Part shown: one piece after another, positions 25,434 to 34,417 of the stretch
Layout: every line of letters begins with the position of its first letter
How positions within the stretch are numbered: position 1 is the stretch's first letter
Source of the DNA: an uncultured Neglectibacter sp.
GTDB taxonomy: Bacteria; Bacillota; Clostridia; Oscillospirales; Acutalibacteraceae
Length of the DNA stretch: 64,000 nucleotides
Direction: 5' to 3'
Assembly (NCBI GenBank): GCA_904419785.1
Contig: CAJFSY010000006.1
Coordinates: 62,001 to 126,000 of the forward strand
Program-made: the position numbers and the translations under genes
Notes under the pieces: generated by a model
Seen by the model: only the letters and a program-made list of their open reading frames with translations
Databases searched by the model: none
Told to the model about the DNA's origin: nothing

Positions 25434-27191
25434 ATGATAAGAACTCTGGCAAAAAGCATTCGGGAGTACAAAAAGCCATCCATCTTGGCCCCCGTTTTCG
25501 TCACCGGGGAAGTGATCATGGAATGTATCCTCCCCTTCGTCATCGCCAACCTGGTCAATGAGATCCAGCGGGGCATTGCCATGTCGCGCCTTTTGACCTA
25601 TGGCCTCATTTTAATTGTAATGGCCGGCCTTTCTTTGGCCTTCGGCGCGCTGGCCGGCGCCGCCTGTTCCACCGCCAGCTGCGGCTTTGCCCGCAATCTG
25701 CGCAAGGACATGTTCTATAAGATCCAAGGCTATTCCTTCGAGAACATCGACCGTTTTTCCGTTTCCAGCCTGGTGACCCGTCTGACCACCGATATCACCA
25801 ACGTGCAGATGGCTTATATGATGATCGTCCGCACCGCCATCCGCTGCCCGCTGATGCTGGTATTCTCTTTCGTCATGGGCTTTGTGATGGGTGGAAAGAT
25901 GGCGTTCATCTTTCTGTTCACCATTCCCGTGCTGGGGATTGGGCTGATTTTCGTCATCCGCAAGACCATGCCCCTGTTCCGCCGGGTGTTCCGCAAATAC
26001 GATGCGCTGAACGCTTCGGTACAGGAAAACATCCGGGGTATGCGGGTGGTAAAATCTTATGTGCGGGAAGACTATGAAAAGCAGAAATTCAACTTCGCCG
26101 CCGAAGATGTGAAAAAAGATTTCACCAAAGCAGAACGCATTTTGGCCATCAACAATCCTTTGATGCAGTTCTGCATCTACGCCGTGATGGTGTTCGTGCT
26201 TTCCTTCGGCTCTTATACCGTTATCACTTCTCAGGGCATGGAACTGGATGTGGGACAGATGTCCTCTCTGCTAACCTACAGCTTTCAAATTCTCATGAGC
26301 TTGATGATGCTTTCCATGATTTTCGTGATGATCACCATGTCTATGGAATCCGCCGAACGTATTGTGGAGGTGCTCAATGAGGAAAGCACTCTGCACAACC
26401 CGGAAAACCCCGTAATGGAAGTGAAAGACGGTTCTATCGACTTTGATCATGTGAGCTTTAAATATTCCAAGAAAGCCTCCCGCATGGCTTTATCGGACAT
26501 TGACCTGCATATCAAGTCGGGGGAGATTGTGGGCATATTAGGCGGCACCGGTTCTTCCAAAACCAGCCTGATCCAGTTAATTCCCCGTCTGTATGACGCC
26601 TCCGAAGGCGCTGTGAAAGTGGGTGGGATAGATGTGCGCAACTACGATCTGGAAACCCTGCGCAACCAGGTGGCCGTGGTGCTGCAAAAGAACGAACTGT
26701 TCTCCGGCACAATCAAAGACAACCTGCGCTGGGGCAATCCCAACGCAACAGACGAAGAACTGGAGGAAGCCTGCCGTCTTTCTCAGGCGGATGAGTTTAT
26801 CCAACAGTTCCCCATGAAATACGATACATACATCGAGCAGGGTGGCTCCAACGTCTCCGGCGGCCAGAAACAGCGTTTGTGCATCGCCAGAGCTTTGCTG
26901 AAAAAGCCCAAGATCCTCATTCTGGATGACTCTACCAGCGCGGTGGATACCCGCACCGACGCTTTGATCCGCCAAGGCTTCCGGAAATTCATTCCCGAAA
27001 CCACCAAGATCATCATTGCCCAGCGGGTTGCCTCCGTGCAGGATGCCGACCGCATCATTGTGATGGAAAACGGATCTATCAGCGCCATGGGCACCCACGA
27101 GGAACTATTGCGCTCCAGCGATATTTACCGGGAAATCTACACCTCGCAAAACAAAGCCAATTCTCAAAAACAGGAGGTTGAAGCGCAATGA
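25434..27191 (+). CDS. Heterodimeric ABC exporter subunit A (degenerate ATPase site)
   Basis: A 585-residue half-transporter: six membrane segments (about 15-310) followed by a nucleotide-binding domain. Walker A is GGTGSSKT (about 369), signature VSGGQKQR (about 473). In Walker B (ILILDDSTSAVD, about 495) the catalytic Glu is replaced by Asp. This is the pattern of the non-catalytic half of heterodimeric exporters such as BmrCD or TM287/288. ATG at 25434 with AAAGGAAGG upstream. Its stop overlaps the start of subunit B (ATGATG), indicating coupled translation. Likely a drug or peptide exporter; substrate unknown. Confidence 0.92.
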   Translation: MIRTLAKSIREYKKPSILAPVFVTGEVIMECILPFVIANLVNEIQRGIAMSRLLTYGLILIVMAGLSLAFGALAGAACSTASCGFARNLRKDMFYKIQGYSFENIDRFSVSSLVTRLTTDITNVQMAYMMIVRTAIRCPLMLVFSFVMGFVMGGKMAFIFLFTIPVLGIGLIFVIRKTMPLFRRVFRKYDALNASVQENIRGMRVVKSYVREDYEKQKFNFAAEDVKKDFTKAERILAINNPLMQFCIYAVMVFVLSFGSYTVITSQGMELDVGQMSSLLTYSFQILMSLMMLSMIFVMITMSMESAERIVEVLNEESTLHNPENPVMEVKDGSIDFDHVSFKYSKKASRMALSDIDLHIKSGEIVGILGGTGSSKTSLIQLIPRLYDASEGAVKVGGIDVRNYDLETLRNQVAVVLQKNELFSGTIKDNLRWGNPNATDEELEEACRLSQADEFIQQFPMKYDTYIEQGGSNVSGGQKQRLCIARALLKKPKILILDDSTSAVDTRTDALIRQGFRKFIPETTKIIIAQRVASVQDADRIIVMENGSISAMGTHEELLRSSDIYREIYTSQNKANSQKQEVEAQ

Positions 27192-29104
27192 TGAAAAAAG
27201 GACACGGCGCGCCTTTGGCGAAAGGCCAGCGCAAAGACGTATTGGTGCGGCTGGTTAAAATGCTGTTCAGCTTTTATCCTGTTTTGCTGCCAATCACCCT
27301 GTTTTGCATATTGTTCAACGCTATTGTCAGCTCCATTCCCTCGGTGTTTATGCAGAATATCATTGCAGCTGTGGAACAGAGCTGGCAGACTGGCGATTGG
27401 GCCTCTGTTTCCGGCCAGATCATGCGTCTGGTGGGGATTCTGGTGGTGTTTTACGTGCTGAGCTTAATCGCCGGTACCTTGTACAACCAGCTGATGGCTA
27501 TCATTACTCAAGGTTCTCTCGCCAAAATGCGTGAACGCATGTTCAACGGCATGCAGAACCTTCCCATCAAGTATTTCGACACACACAATCACGGCGACGT
27601 GATGAGCTACTACACCAACGACATTGATACCCTTCGCCAGATGATCTCCCAGAGTATTCCTCAGCTGCTCATCTCTTGCGTTACCATTTTCACGGTGCTT
27701 TGCATCATGATTTATTACAGCTTGTGGCTCACCTTAGTAGTAGTGCTGGGTGTGCTCTGCATGGTCCAGGTCATTAACAAAATCGGCGGGCAGTCCTCCA
27801 AGTTCTTTGTCCGCCAGCAGCAGGCCATCGGCCGGACAGAGGGCTTCGTGGAAGAAATGATGAACGGCCAGAAGGTGGTCAAAGTATTCTGCCACGAGAA
27901 AGAAGCCCAGGAAGAATTCGACAAGGTCAACGACGAGCTGTTTTACAACTCTGAAAAGGCCAACCGCTACGCAAACATGCTCATGCCCATCTTGAACAAC
28001 ATCGGCAACGTGCTTTATGTGTGCGTGGCAGTGATCGGCGGCATCCTGCTCACGGTAAACGCCCCCAACATCAGCATTTCCGGGCTGGCTTTCAACATCA
28101 GCATTGTGGTGCCCTTCCTCAACATGACCAAGCAGTTCGCCGGAAGTATCGGGCAGGTTTCCAACCAGCTGAACCTGGTCATCATGGGCTTGGCCGGCAC
28201 CCAGCGTATTTTCGGTCTGCTGGATGAAAAGCCTGAGACCGATGAAGGCTATGTGACTTTGGTCAACGCTAAAGAGGATGCCAACGGCAACTTGACAGAA
28301 TGCAAAGAACGCACCAACCTGTGGGCCTGGAAACATCCCCACAGCGATGGGACCGTCACTTACACCAAGCTGGAAGGCGACGTGCAGCTTTTCGATGTGG
28401 ATTTCGGTTACTCTCCGGATAAGACTGTGCTGCACAACATCAGCCTTTACGCCAAACCTGGCCAGAAAGTGGCTTTTGTCGGCTCTACCGGCGCGGGAAA
28501 AACCACTATCACCAACTTGATCAACCGTTTCTACGACATCGCCGACGGAAAGATCCGCTACGACGGCATCAATATCAACAAGATCAAAAAGGCGGATCTT
28601 CGCCGGTCTCTGGGCATGGTGCTGCAAGACACCAACCTGTTCACCGGCACTGTGATGGACAACATCCGCTACGGCCGTTTGGACGCTACCGATGAAGAGT
28701 GCATCGCCGCTGCCAAGCTTGCCGGCGCCCACGATTTCATCACCCGCCTGCCCCAGGGCTATGACACTCCTCTTTCCGGCAACGGCGCCAGCTTGAGCCA
28801 AGGCCAGCGCCAGCTGCTGTCCATCGCCCGGGCTGCGGTGGCCGACCCGCCGGTTATGATCTTGGACGAAGCTACTTCCTCCATCGACACCCGCACGGAA
28901 TCCATTGTACAGCGGGGCATGGACGCTTTGATGACAGGCCGCACAGTATTCGTCATTGCGCACCGGCTTTCCACCGTGCAGAACTCCGACGCCATCATGG
29001 TGCTGGACCACGGCCGGATCATCGAGCGCGGCACCCACCAGGACCTGATTGCCCAGCACGGCACGTACTATCAGCTGTATACCGGCGCTTTGGAATTGGA
29101 ATAA
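27188..29104 (+). CDS. Heterodimeric ABC exporter subunit B (canonical ATPase site)
   Basis: A 638-residue partner of the preceding gene. Six membrane segments precede a domain with Walker A GSTGAGKT (about 432) and canonical Walker B VMILDEATSSID (about 558). The signature is LSQGQRQ rather than LSGGQ (about 535), so the shared second site would be degenerate on both sides, as in known asymmetric exporters. An insertion of about 50 residues (roughly 355-410) precedes the NBD. The ATG overlaps the subunit A stop by 4 nt. Confidence 0.92.
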   Translation: MMKKGHGAPLAKGQRKDVLVRLVKMLFSFYPVLLPITLFCILFNAIVSSIPSVFMQNIIAAVEQSWQTGDWASVSGQIMRLVGILVVFYVLSLIAGTLYNQLMAIITQGSLAKMRERMFNGMQNLPIKYFDTHNHGDVMSYYTNDIDTLRQMISQSIPQLLISCVTIFTVLCIMIYYSLWLTLVVVLGVLCMVQVINKIGGQSSKFFVRQQQAIGRTEGFVEEMMNGQKVVKVFCHEKEAQEEFDKVNDELFYNSEKANRYANMLMPILNNIGNVLYVCVAVIGGILLTVNAPNISISGLAFNISIVVPFLNMTKQFAGSIGQVSNQLNLVIMGLAGTQRIFGLLDEKPETDEGYVTLVNAKEDANGNLTECKERTNLWAWKHPHSDGTVTYTKLEGDVQLFDVDFGYSPDKTVLHNISLYAKPGQKVAFVGSTGAGKTTITNLINRFYDIADGKIRYDGININKIKKADLRRSLGMVLQDTNLFTGTVMDNIRYGRLDATDEECIAAAKLAGAHDFITRLPQGYDTPLSGNGASLSQGQRQLLSIARAAVADPPVMILDEATSSIDTRTESIVQRGMDALMTGRTVFVIAHRLSTVQNSDAIMVLDHGRIIERGTHQDLIAQHGTYYQLYTGALELE

Positions 29105-29127
29105 AATCACATCCCATACCGTTTATG

Positions 29128-29158
29128 AAGAGCATCCCAAACCGGGATGCTCTTTTTA
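29128..29158 (+). terminator. Terminator after the first ABC exporter operon
   Basis: AGAGCATCCC/GGGATGCTCT stem, 5-nt loop, then T-run. Confidence 0.9.
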
Positions 29159-29165
29159 CTGGCCT

Positions 29166-29194
29166 TTGACAAATGCCCTAATCCCCTGTATAAT
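29166..29194 (+). promoter_or_regulatory. Perfect-consensus sigma-A promoter of the ZIP gene
   Basis: TTGACA (29166-29171), 17-bp spacer, TATAAT (29189-29194); start expected near 29201, about 34 bp before the ATG. A perfect consensus implies strong basal expression or tight repression. Confidence 0.85.
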
Positions 29195-29234
29195 CGGGGC
29201 TGAACAGAGATTTTTTAAAACAGGAGTGCTTTTT

Positions 29235-30029
29235 ATGGGACAATCCGTGCTTTGGGCCGCGGCTGGGACAGGTTTTACCTTTTTTATGACCGCTTTGGGT
29301 GCCTCTATGGTATTTTTCTTTCGGACCAAGGTGAACGACGGGGCACAGCGCATCTTCTTGGGGTTCGCCGCCGGTGTGATGATCGCCGCTTCTGTTTGGA
29401 GCCTGCTGATCCCCGCCATTGAAGAGGCGGAAAACCAAGGGATGATCGGATGGGTTCCGGCCGCAGGCGGGTTCCTTTTGGGAATCGGTTTCCTGATGGC
29501 GCTGGATTCTCTGATTCCCCACTTACATATCGGCGCTGACAAACCGGAAGGCCGGTCCTCTTCGTGGAAGCGCACCACCCTTCTGATCTTCGCTGTGACC
29601 CTTCACAACATCCCCGAAGGCATGGCGGTAGGTTTTACCTTTGCTCTGGCAGCCCAGCACGGCAATGATCCCGCCCTTTACACCGGAGCAATGGCTTTGG
29701 CTATCGGCATGGGCATTCAGAATTTCCCCGAAGGCGCGGCCATCTCCCTTCCCCTTCGGCAAGAAGGCGTACCCGCCTGGAAAAGTTTTATCTACGGCGG
29801 GCTTTCTGGCATTGTAGAGCCCATATTCGGCATTTTAGCCGTGTTAATAGCCGGAAGCATCCAGCCTTTGCTCCCCTGGCTGCTGGCTTTTGCCGCAGGC
29901 GCTATGATGTATGTGGTGGTGGAAGAACTGATTCCCGAAGCCCATTTGGGAGAACATTCCAACATTGGCACTTTGGGCGTGATGGCTGGCTTTCTGGTAA
30001 TGATGGTGCTGGATGTGGCCCTTGGATGA
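29235..30029 (+). CDS. ZIP-family divalent metal transporter
   Basis: A 264-residue inner-membrane transporter of the ZIP/GufA group, probably importing Zn2+ or a related metal. Eight hydrophobic segments are visible. The metal-site helices carry HNIPEG (124-129) and QNFPEGA (162-168), and a histidine pair PHLHIG sits at about 95-100. The ATG at 29235 has CAGGAG upstream; a longer frame would start inside the previous operon. It has its own promoter and is followed by a strong terminator. Confidence 0.93.
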   Translation: MGQSVLWAAAGTGFTFFMTALGASMVFFFRTKVNDGAQRIFLGFAAGVMIAASVWSLLIPAIEEAENQGMIGWVPAAGGFLLGIGFLMALDSLIPHLHIGADKPEGRSSSWKRTTLLIFAVTLHNIPEGMAVGFTFALAAQHGNDPALYTGAMALAIGMGIQNFPEGAAISLPLRQEGVPAWKSFIYGGLSGIVEPIFGILAVLIAGSIQPLLPWLLAFAAGAMMYVVVEELIPEAHLGEHSNIGTLGVMAGFLVMMVLDVALG

Positions 30030-30064
30030 TTTCTACATTTACATCCCCCATTATTTAAGAATGC

Positions 30065-30102
30065 AAAAGACCTGCAAGCGTGAAACTTGCAGGTCTTTTT
30101 TT
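30065..30102. terminator. Bidirectional terminator after the ZIP gene
   Basis: GACCTGCAAG/CTTGCAGGTC stem with a 7-nt loop, A4 on the left, T7 on the right; serves the converging peptidase gene too. Confidence 0.9.
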
Positions 30103-30109
30103 CGCCCCA

Positions 30110-30898
30110 TCAGGAACACAACGCTATCGCTTGCGCCCCCACTCCGCGATAAGCTGTTTCCACCTGGTCTTTGGGGTATGGTACATCTTTCCCCGCCAGC
30201 GGGTCGTTGAAATAATAGAAATCTTCATCCGCGCCGGTAAGCAGCAGACAGTGGAGCGGATAAATCCACGTAAACTCCTCTCCCGTGTCCTCCAATATGT
30301 ATTCTGTAGATTCCACAGGCTCTTCCATATCAATAGTAGCCCACACCATGACCGGCACATCATTTTCCACATATTCCTCGCAAAGAGTGGAAAGGTCTTT
30401 CCCTCTGAGCTCTTTCACCTCTAACCCGGAAACCTCACGGTCGGAAAGCACTTGCTCTATTGCTCCGGCGATTACCGGGGCGTAACAGCCCCAGCCTTCT
30501 TCGGAATAAGGACTGCCCAAAAATTCTTCCCATGGGTCGGCGCCGATGTAGTTCCCCCACTCGTCATAATGGGGAGCTTCTCCCTGGGGCAAATACTGGT
30601 CGATAAATTCCTCCACCGTAATTTCCACCCCGGCGTACTGCAAAGCCATCACCGCGGTGACGCTCTCGCAGCCGGTGGGGTACTTGTCCCTTTGATCGAT
30701 AAAAGGCGCGTCTACCTTGCCGTTTCCTTTTTGTTCTTCTTCGGCAAACAGCATGGCTACGGCAGGGGATTTCAGCAGCAACACCCCTAAAACGATTCCG
30801 GAAAATACGCATAACAGCTTTAAAAAGATTACCCTTCTCGGCTGTTTTTCTCTTTTTCGAATCCTAGGCATTTCTACCAGTCTTTCCACATTCCTCAC
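30110..30898 (-). CDS. Membrane-anchored C39-like cysteine peptidase family protein
   Basis: 262 residues: a basic N-terminus, one membrane segment (about 23-45), then an extracytoplasmic peptidase_C39_2-type domain. Candidate catalytic residues are Cys77 (PTGCESVTAVMALQYAG), His216 (YPLHCLLLTGAD) and Asp232 (YYFNDPLAG). The family includes bacteriocin-processing-like papain folds of unclear substrate. The start is uncertain: GTG at 30898 gives the longest form, whereas ATG nine codons later (30871) has a GGAAAG site. It sits alone between convergent and tandem terminators. Confidence 0.82.
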   Translation of the reverse strand: MRNVERLVEMPRIRKREKQPRRVIFLKLLCVFSGIVLGVLLLKSPAVAMLFAEEEQKGNGKVDAPFIDQRDKYPTGCESVTAVMALQYAGVEITVEEFIDQYLPQGEAPHYDEWGNYIGADPWEEFLGSPYSEEGWGCYAPVIAGAIEQVLSDREVSGLEVKELRGKDLSTLCEEYVENDVPVMVWATIDMEEPVESTEYILEDTGEEFTWIYPLHCLLLTGADEDFYYFNDPLAGKDVPYPKDQVETAYRGVGAQAIALCS

Positions 30899-31017
30899 GC
30901 CCCTTTTTTACATCTTTGTACTTATTAGACGCAGGAATTATGAAAAGGTTAGCAGAAAATTGAAATTTTCTTGAAAAAGGAATACTCCTCAGGGGCTCAG
31001 CCAGAACGTGGAACAGC

Positions 31018-31053
31018 AAAAAAATACCCCCGGCGTGTTTCCACGTCAGGGGG
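31018..31053 (-). terminator. Terminator after the M23 peptidase gene
   Basis: On the minus strand a CCCCC...GGGGG hairpin with inner CGTG/CACG is followed by TATTTTTTT. Confidence 0.88.
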
Positions 31054-31063
31054 ATAGCATTTT

Positions 31064-32278
31064 TTACAGGAACTGCATGGGGTCTACGCGGGTACCGTTC
31101 TGATACACCTCAAAGTGCAGGTGAGGACCAGTCACGTTTCCGGTAGCGCCCTCATAGCCCACCACTGTGCCGGCAGTGACATACTGGTTACCAGAAACCG
31201 CCACAGAGCTTAAATGGGCATAACGGGTGGTGTATGTGCTGTTGTGATAGATCAGCACATAATAGCCCCAGGACATACCCCAGGAGTCAGTGGAGTTTGC
31301 TTCGATTACAGTGCCGTCCGCAGCAGCTACTACGGGAGTGCCGTAAGGTCCGGCAATGTCCAGACCCTTGTGGCCGGGATAGCCGTTATAGCCGGCGGAA
31401 ATGTACGTCACACCGGGCAGAGGCCAAATGGGATTGAATCCTTCTACCCCGCCGCCACCGGAAGGATAAGAGATGTTTCCTCCGGAAACACTTCCGCCTC
31501 CGTTTTGGGCAGCTTCCTGTTTCGCGGCCTCTTCCGCAGCCTTCTGAGCCTCGATAGCAGCCAGCATTTTCGCTTCACTGGCAGCCAGTTCTTCCTCATT
31601 GGCTTCCAGAGCGTTTTCCGTAGCGCCCTGCGCCCCTTGGATTTCTACAATGGCGGCAGCGTTTTCTTCATAAAGAGCGTCCAGCTCTTCCTGCTGGCTC
31701 TCCAAAGACTTTTTCAGTTCCGCAACTTTTTCCATCTGCTTCTGCCGCTCTTCCCGCTCAGCACTGGTGGAATCCATATAAGCTTGCAGCTCGTCCACCA
31801 ATTCCTGGTCATGGGCGGTCATGTTCTCCAACATAGTGGAACGGGCGGTAAACTCGCTGAGGCTGTCGGAGTCCAACAAGATCTCCAACGTGCTAACATT
31901 GCCCGCGGTGTAAATGGCCACCAGACGCTTTTTGAACTCGTCGATGGTGTGCTGCACCTCTTTTTCCGAAGCATCCAGCTTCAAGGTCAGCTCCGTGATG
32001 CTCTTGTTCAAATCGTCGATATTTTTCCGGGTGGTATCGATCTGCTCCTGCAAAACGTTGATCTGTTCCTGCAAGGTATCCTGATACGCTTGCTTTTCAG
32101 CTTCTTCGTTGCGAAGCTGTTCCAGCTTGTTCTGCAACTCCTGCTTTTCAGCTTCCAAACGGTTCTGTTCTTCTTGAATTTGGGCCACCGTTTCAGCCGA
32201 CACGGTCAAAGGCGTCATTACTGCCACGCACAGGGCCATAAGGCCGGTGCACAGACGTTTGATAAATCTCTTGTTCAT
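31064..32278 (-). CDS. M23 murein endopeptidase with coiled-coil domain (EnvC/NlpD-like)
   Basis: 404 residues. A signal peptide (1-28, MALCVAVMTPLTVSA) precedes a long coiled coil (about 30-255) with Gln/Glu/Leu heptads, a Gly/Ser linker, and a C-terminal M23 domain with HKGLDIAGPYG (metal-binding His and Asp) and GPHLHFEVY. It probably cleaves peptidoglycan cross-bridges during growth or division. ATG with GAGGAGG upstream. A sigma-A promoter at 32383-32411 is overlapped by a WalR-like box (32405-32421), which would fit essential-hydrolase control by WalRK; that part is inference. Confidence 0.93.
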   Translation of the reverse strand: MNKRFIKRLCTGLMALCVAVMTPLTVSAETVAQIQEEQNRLEAEKQELQNKLEQLRNEEAEKQAYQDTLQEQINVLQEQIDTTRKNIDDLNKSITELTLKLDASEKEVQHTIDEFKKRLVAIYTAGNVSTLEILLDSDSLSEFTARSTMLENMTAHDQELVDELQAYMDSTSAEREERQKQMEKVAELKKSLESQQEELDALYEENAAAIVEIQGAQGATENALEANEEELAASEAKMLAAIEAQKAAEEAAKQEAAQNGGGSVSGGNISYPSGGGGVEGFNPIWPLPGVTYISAGYNGYPGHKGLDIAGPYGTPVVAAADGTVIEANSTDSWGMSWGYYVLIYHNSTYTTRYAHLSSVAVSGNQYVTAGTVVGYEGATGNVTGPHLHFEVYQNGTRVDPMQFL

Positions 32279-32382
32279 GGTAAGCTTTTCCTCCTCACTG
32301 CAAATGAAAGACTGAAGCTATATTTACATAAATTTTTCAACGTGTAGCATTGTATACCATGAAACAAGAATTATATTTCTAT

Positions 32383-32411
32383 ATTAGAATTATTTTGTAA
32401 ATTTATTTCAA
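32383..32411 (-). promoter_or_regulatory. Sigma-A promoter of the M23 peptidase gene
   Basis: On the minus strand TTGAAA (32411-32406), 17-bp spacer, TCTAAT (32388-32383). Confidence 0.7.
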
Positions 32412-32421
32412 AATTGTTACA
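32405..32421 (-). promoter_or_regulatory. WalR-like direct repeat overlapping the -35
   Basis: TGTAAC-N5-TGAAAT compared with the WalR consensus TGTWAH-N5-TGTWAH; one mismatch in twelve positions. Confidence 0.4.
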
Positions 32422-32458
32422 AACAGAGGAATATTCCCCTACATCTTGGGGATTTCTC

Positions 32459-32488
32459 AAAAAAAGAGAGGTTCATTCCTCTCTTTTC
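32459..32488 (-). terminator. Terminator of the spoIIP operon
   Basis: AAAGAGAGG/CCTCTCTTT stem with a 6-nt loop and a T-run on the minus strand. It starts within one base of the 96-residue ORF stop, which supports that ORF being the last gene. Confidence 0.88.
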
Positions 32489-32777
32489 AATGCTTTTTAT
32501 TTCGATGATGTACAGGCAGGAAAAACATTCCTTGCGGACGAAAGGGCCAAAAGCTGGGCTTTCTTTCTCTGGCGCGGGGACCCAACAGGGCGGTGAGGGC
32601 CACGGCGAAAAAACCCAATCCCACCAATGCCCACCCACAAATGCCCACAAGCTGGGGGGAGACTTCTTGAAGGACAGGAAAAAGGGCCGCCGGCCCTTCC
32701 GCATGGCGCCACAGGGGCGCCAGCAACCCCAACGGCGCCAGGACCCATACCATCCGCCGCTTCTTTCTGCTCCGCAT
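32487..32777 (-). CDS. Small hydrophobic protein, third gene of the spoIIP operon
   Basis: 96 residues, not recognised. A basic start (MRSRKKRRM) leads into two hydrophobic stretches (about 9-23 and 43-65) and a basic, Pro/Phe/His-rich tail, so a small membrane protein is likely. The ATG is 2 nt after the stop of the preceding gene with no strong ribosome site, suggesting coupled translation. The stop abuts the operon terminator. Position after spoIIP suggests a sporulation or envelope role, but that is context only. A non-coding 3' region is the alternative. Confidence 0.55.
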   Translation of the reverse strand: MRSRKKRRMVWVLAPLGLLAPLWRHAEGPAALFPVLQEVSPQLVGICGWALVGLGFFAVALTALLGPRARERKPSFWPFRPQGMFFLPVHHRNKKH

Positions 32778-32779
32778 CG

Positions 32780-33052
32780 TCAGGAACCCGGCAGGCAGAA
32801 GAACTCCCGCACCATATTAAAAGCCCGGTCCGCCTGCGTGACATCGAAACTGGTCTCCATACCGAAAAGCTTTACTTCCATGCGTGCCTGACCATCTGGA
32901 AGGTGCTCCACATAGAACGGAGGCTGGTCGTCCCCAAAGCTGAGCCTGCGCCCCTGGGCATCCACCACAATGCAGCCCGCTACTGTGAGGAACACGAACA
33001 AGGAAATTCCCAAAGACAATCCAAAAACCCGGCTTCTTTTATGTTTCATCAT
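32780..33052 (-). CDS. Small membrane-anchored protein, second gene of the spoIIP operon
   Basis: 90 residues, not recognised. A basic N-terminus and one membrane segment or signal anchor (about 11-32) with a cysteine at 27 are followed by about 58 residues predicted outside. The VAGC motif could be a weak lipobox. Two adjacent ATGs follow AAGGGGGCGGG. It is 90 bp downstream of spoIIP, co-directional, with no terminator between. Role unknown. Confidence 0.65.
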   Translation of the reverse strand: MMKHKRSRVFGLSLGISLFVFLTVAGCIVVDAQGRRLSFGDDQPPFYVEHLPDGQARMEVKLFGMETSFDVTQADRAFNMVREFFCLPGS

Positions 33053-33142
33053 CCCGCCCCCTTTGCCGTTAGGATATCCCGGCAGAAGGGAAATAAACAG
33101 CTTTTCAAATGCGTATTTTTTCCATTTAAAAAGCCTCCGGAT

Positions 33143-34222
33143 TTATTTACATTCTTTCAGCACCTGGCCCAAAGCCTGCCCCACCAGCTGGCCGGCATAG
33201 CGGGCTTCGCTGACGGTGTTCACTTCCGTGCCCACTTCCACCAACATAGAGCCCGGCGTAGCGTTCATGTTGTATTTGCTGTTGGAAAAATTCAAAGGAC
33301 GGGCAAACCCTGGATATAATGTTTGCAGCTTTTCCTGAACCCGCAAGGCCAACCGCAGGTTTTCCTCCCAGCGGGGGAAATCCCCCCACCCGCCGTCAGC
33401 GTCACATCCGGCGATGAGCATCACCTGCGCCGCTTTCCGTCCATCCACCGTTACGGTAGGCTTGTATTTCACACCGCTTTCGGTGGTCATGGAATCCCGG
33501 TGCACATCGATGGTCACTTGAATGGTGGGGTATTCTTCCAGATTTTTTTGTATCACTTCCCAAGAACGGTCATACGAACCATTATATAAGGTATCGTTCA
33601 CAGTGGTATCGTGGACCACGCCGAAGCCCATGGCTTCCAGCGCCCGTTTCAGTTCTTCTCCAGCGGCTACCACGCTTTGGTCCTGATTGCCGGTACGAGT
33701 TTCCATATCCGTATAATAAAACCCTGTATAGCTGGAGGAATACGCTTCGCTGGTATGGGTGTGATAGATCAAGATTTCTACGCTGCCGTCCCCTTTCAAA
33801 TGGACGGAAGGCGTTTCCTGCAAAGCGGCGTTCAGATCCGTGCCGGAGCCTGTGCTGTCTTTGACGAAGAAATTCCCCACCTGGGTCCCGCCTTCCAGCT
33901 GAATCTCCTCCACCGGGGCGGAAGCCCGGTTGGGGTCTGGGGTAACGGATGTTTGGGGGTCCAGGGCCTGCGTAAGGGAAACCACCCCGTCATCCGGCAG
34001 GAAATACTGGGAGGTCTCCTCCTGCACTGCTCCCTCCTCCGGAACTGGGGTGGGCGGTGTTTCCGAGGCTGCCTGGGCCTTCATCCCCGCCGCGAAAAGC
34101 AAGGCGTCCCCTCCTTGTTCCGCTGCCCAATCTTGAAATTTCATAGCGGCGCACCACACGCAAAGAAATACTGACCCCAACACCGCCAGGTTCTTCATCC
34201 AACGGGTAATACCTTTTTTCAT
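33143..34222 (-). CDS. spoIIP: Stage II sporulation protein P (SpoIIP)
   Basis: Peptidoglycan amidase/endopeptidase that works with SpoIID and SpoIIM in engulfment of the forespore. 359 residues: one N-terminal membrane segment (about 12-28), a Pro/Glu/Ser-rich linker, then the SpoIIP domain with ILIYHTHTSEAYSS, TIDVHRDS and NMNATPGSMLVEVGTEVNT motifs. The histidine and glutamate residues expected at the active site are present. ATG with GAGGG upstream. This is the clearest evidence that the organism makes endospores. I did not recognise a SigE promoter upstream. Confidence 0.95.
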   Translation of the reverse strand: MKKGITRWMKNLAVLGSVFLCVWCAAMKFQDWAAEQGGDALLFAAGMKAQAASETPPTPVPEEGAVQEETSQYFLPDDGVVSLTQALDPQTSVTPDPNRASAPVEEIQLEGGTQVGNFFVKDSTGSGTDLNAALQETPSVHLKGDGSVEILIYHTHTSEAYSSSYTGFYYTDMETRTGNQDQSVVAAGEELKRALEAMGFGVVHDTTVNDTLYNGSYDRSWEVIQKNLEEYPTIQVTIDVHRDSMTTESGVKYKPTVTVDGRKAAQVMLIAGCDADGGWGDFPRWEENLRLALRVQEKLQTLYPGFARPLNFSNSKYNMNATPGSMLVEVGTEVNTVSEARYAGQLVGQALGQVLKECK

Positions 34223-34263
34223 AAAAATTTCCCTCTTTTTATAAAAAATTTACAAACTTCCCC

Positions 34264-34292
34264 TTGCGCCGGGGCCTGCACTTTCGTATAAT
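34264..34292 (+). promoter_or_regulatory. Sigma-A promoter of citrate synthase
   Basis: TTGCGC (34264-34269), 17-bp spacer, TATAAT (34287-34292). The 118-nt leader holds GCGCC/GGCGC (34356-34360, 34376-34380) followed by TTTTT, a weak terminator-like hairpin 33 bp before the start codon. Confidence 0.7.
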
Positions 34293-34417
34293 AAAGTGTA
34301 ATACATCACTTCTAAGTAAGTTGGAGGGTATGGTATATCGATAAAAAACGAGAACGCGCCAAAAAAAGGACGCGCGGCGCTTTTTAGACCAGCGCCAGGA
34401 TGAAAGGAGTTTTTCAA

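Noticed and set aside
27734-29110. 458-codon minus-strand open frame opposite ABC subunit B
   Set aside because: No ribosome site or domain; ABC motifs on the other strand explain the region.
34321-34385. Citrate synthase leader peptide and attenuator
   Set aside because: A four-codon ORF (MVYR) has too short a ribosome spacing, and the GCGCC/GGCGC stem is only 5 bp with a 15-nt loop.
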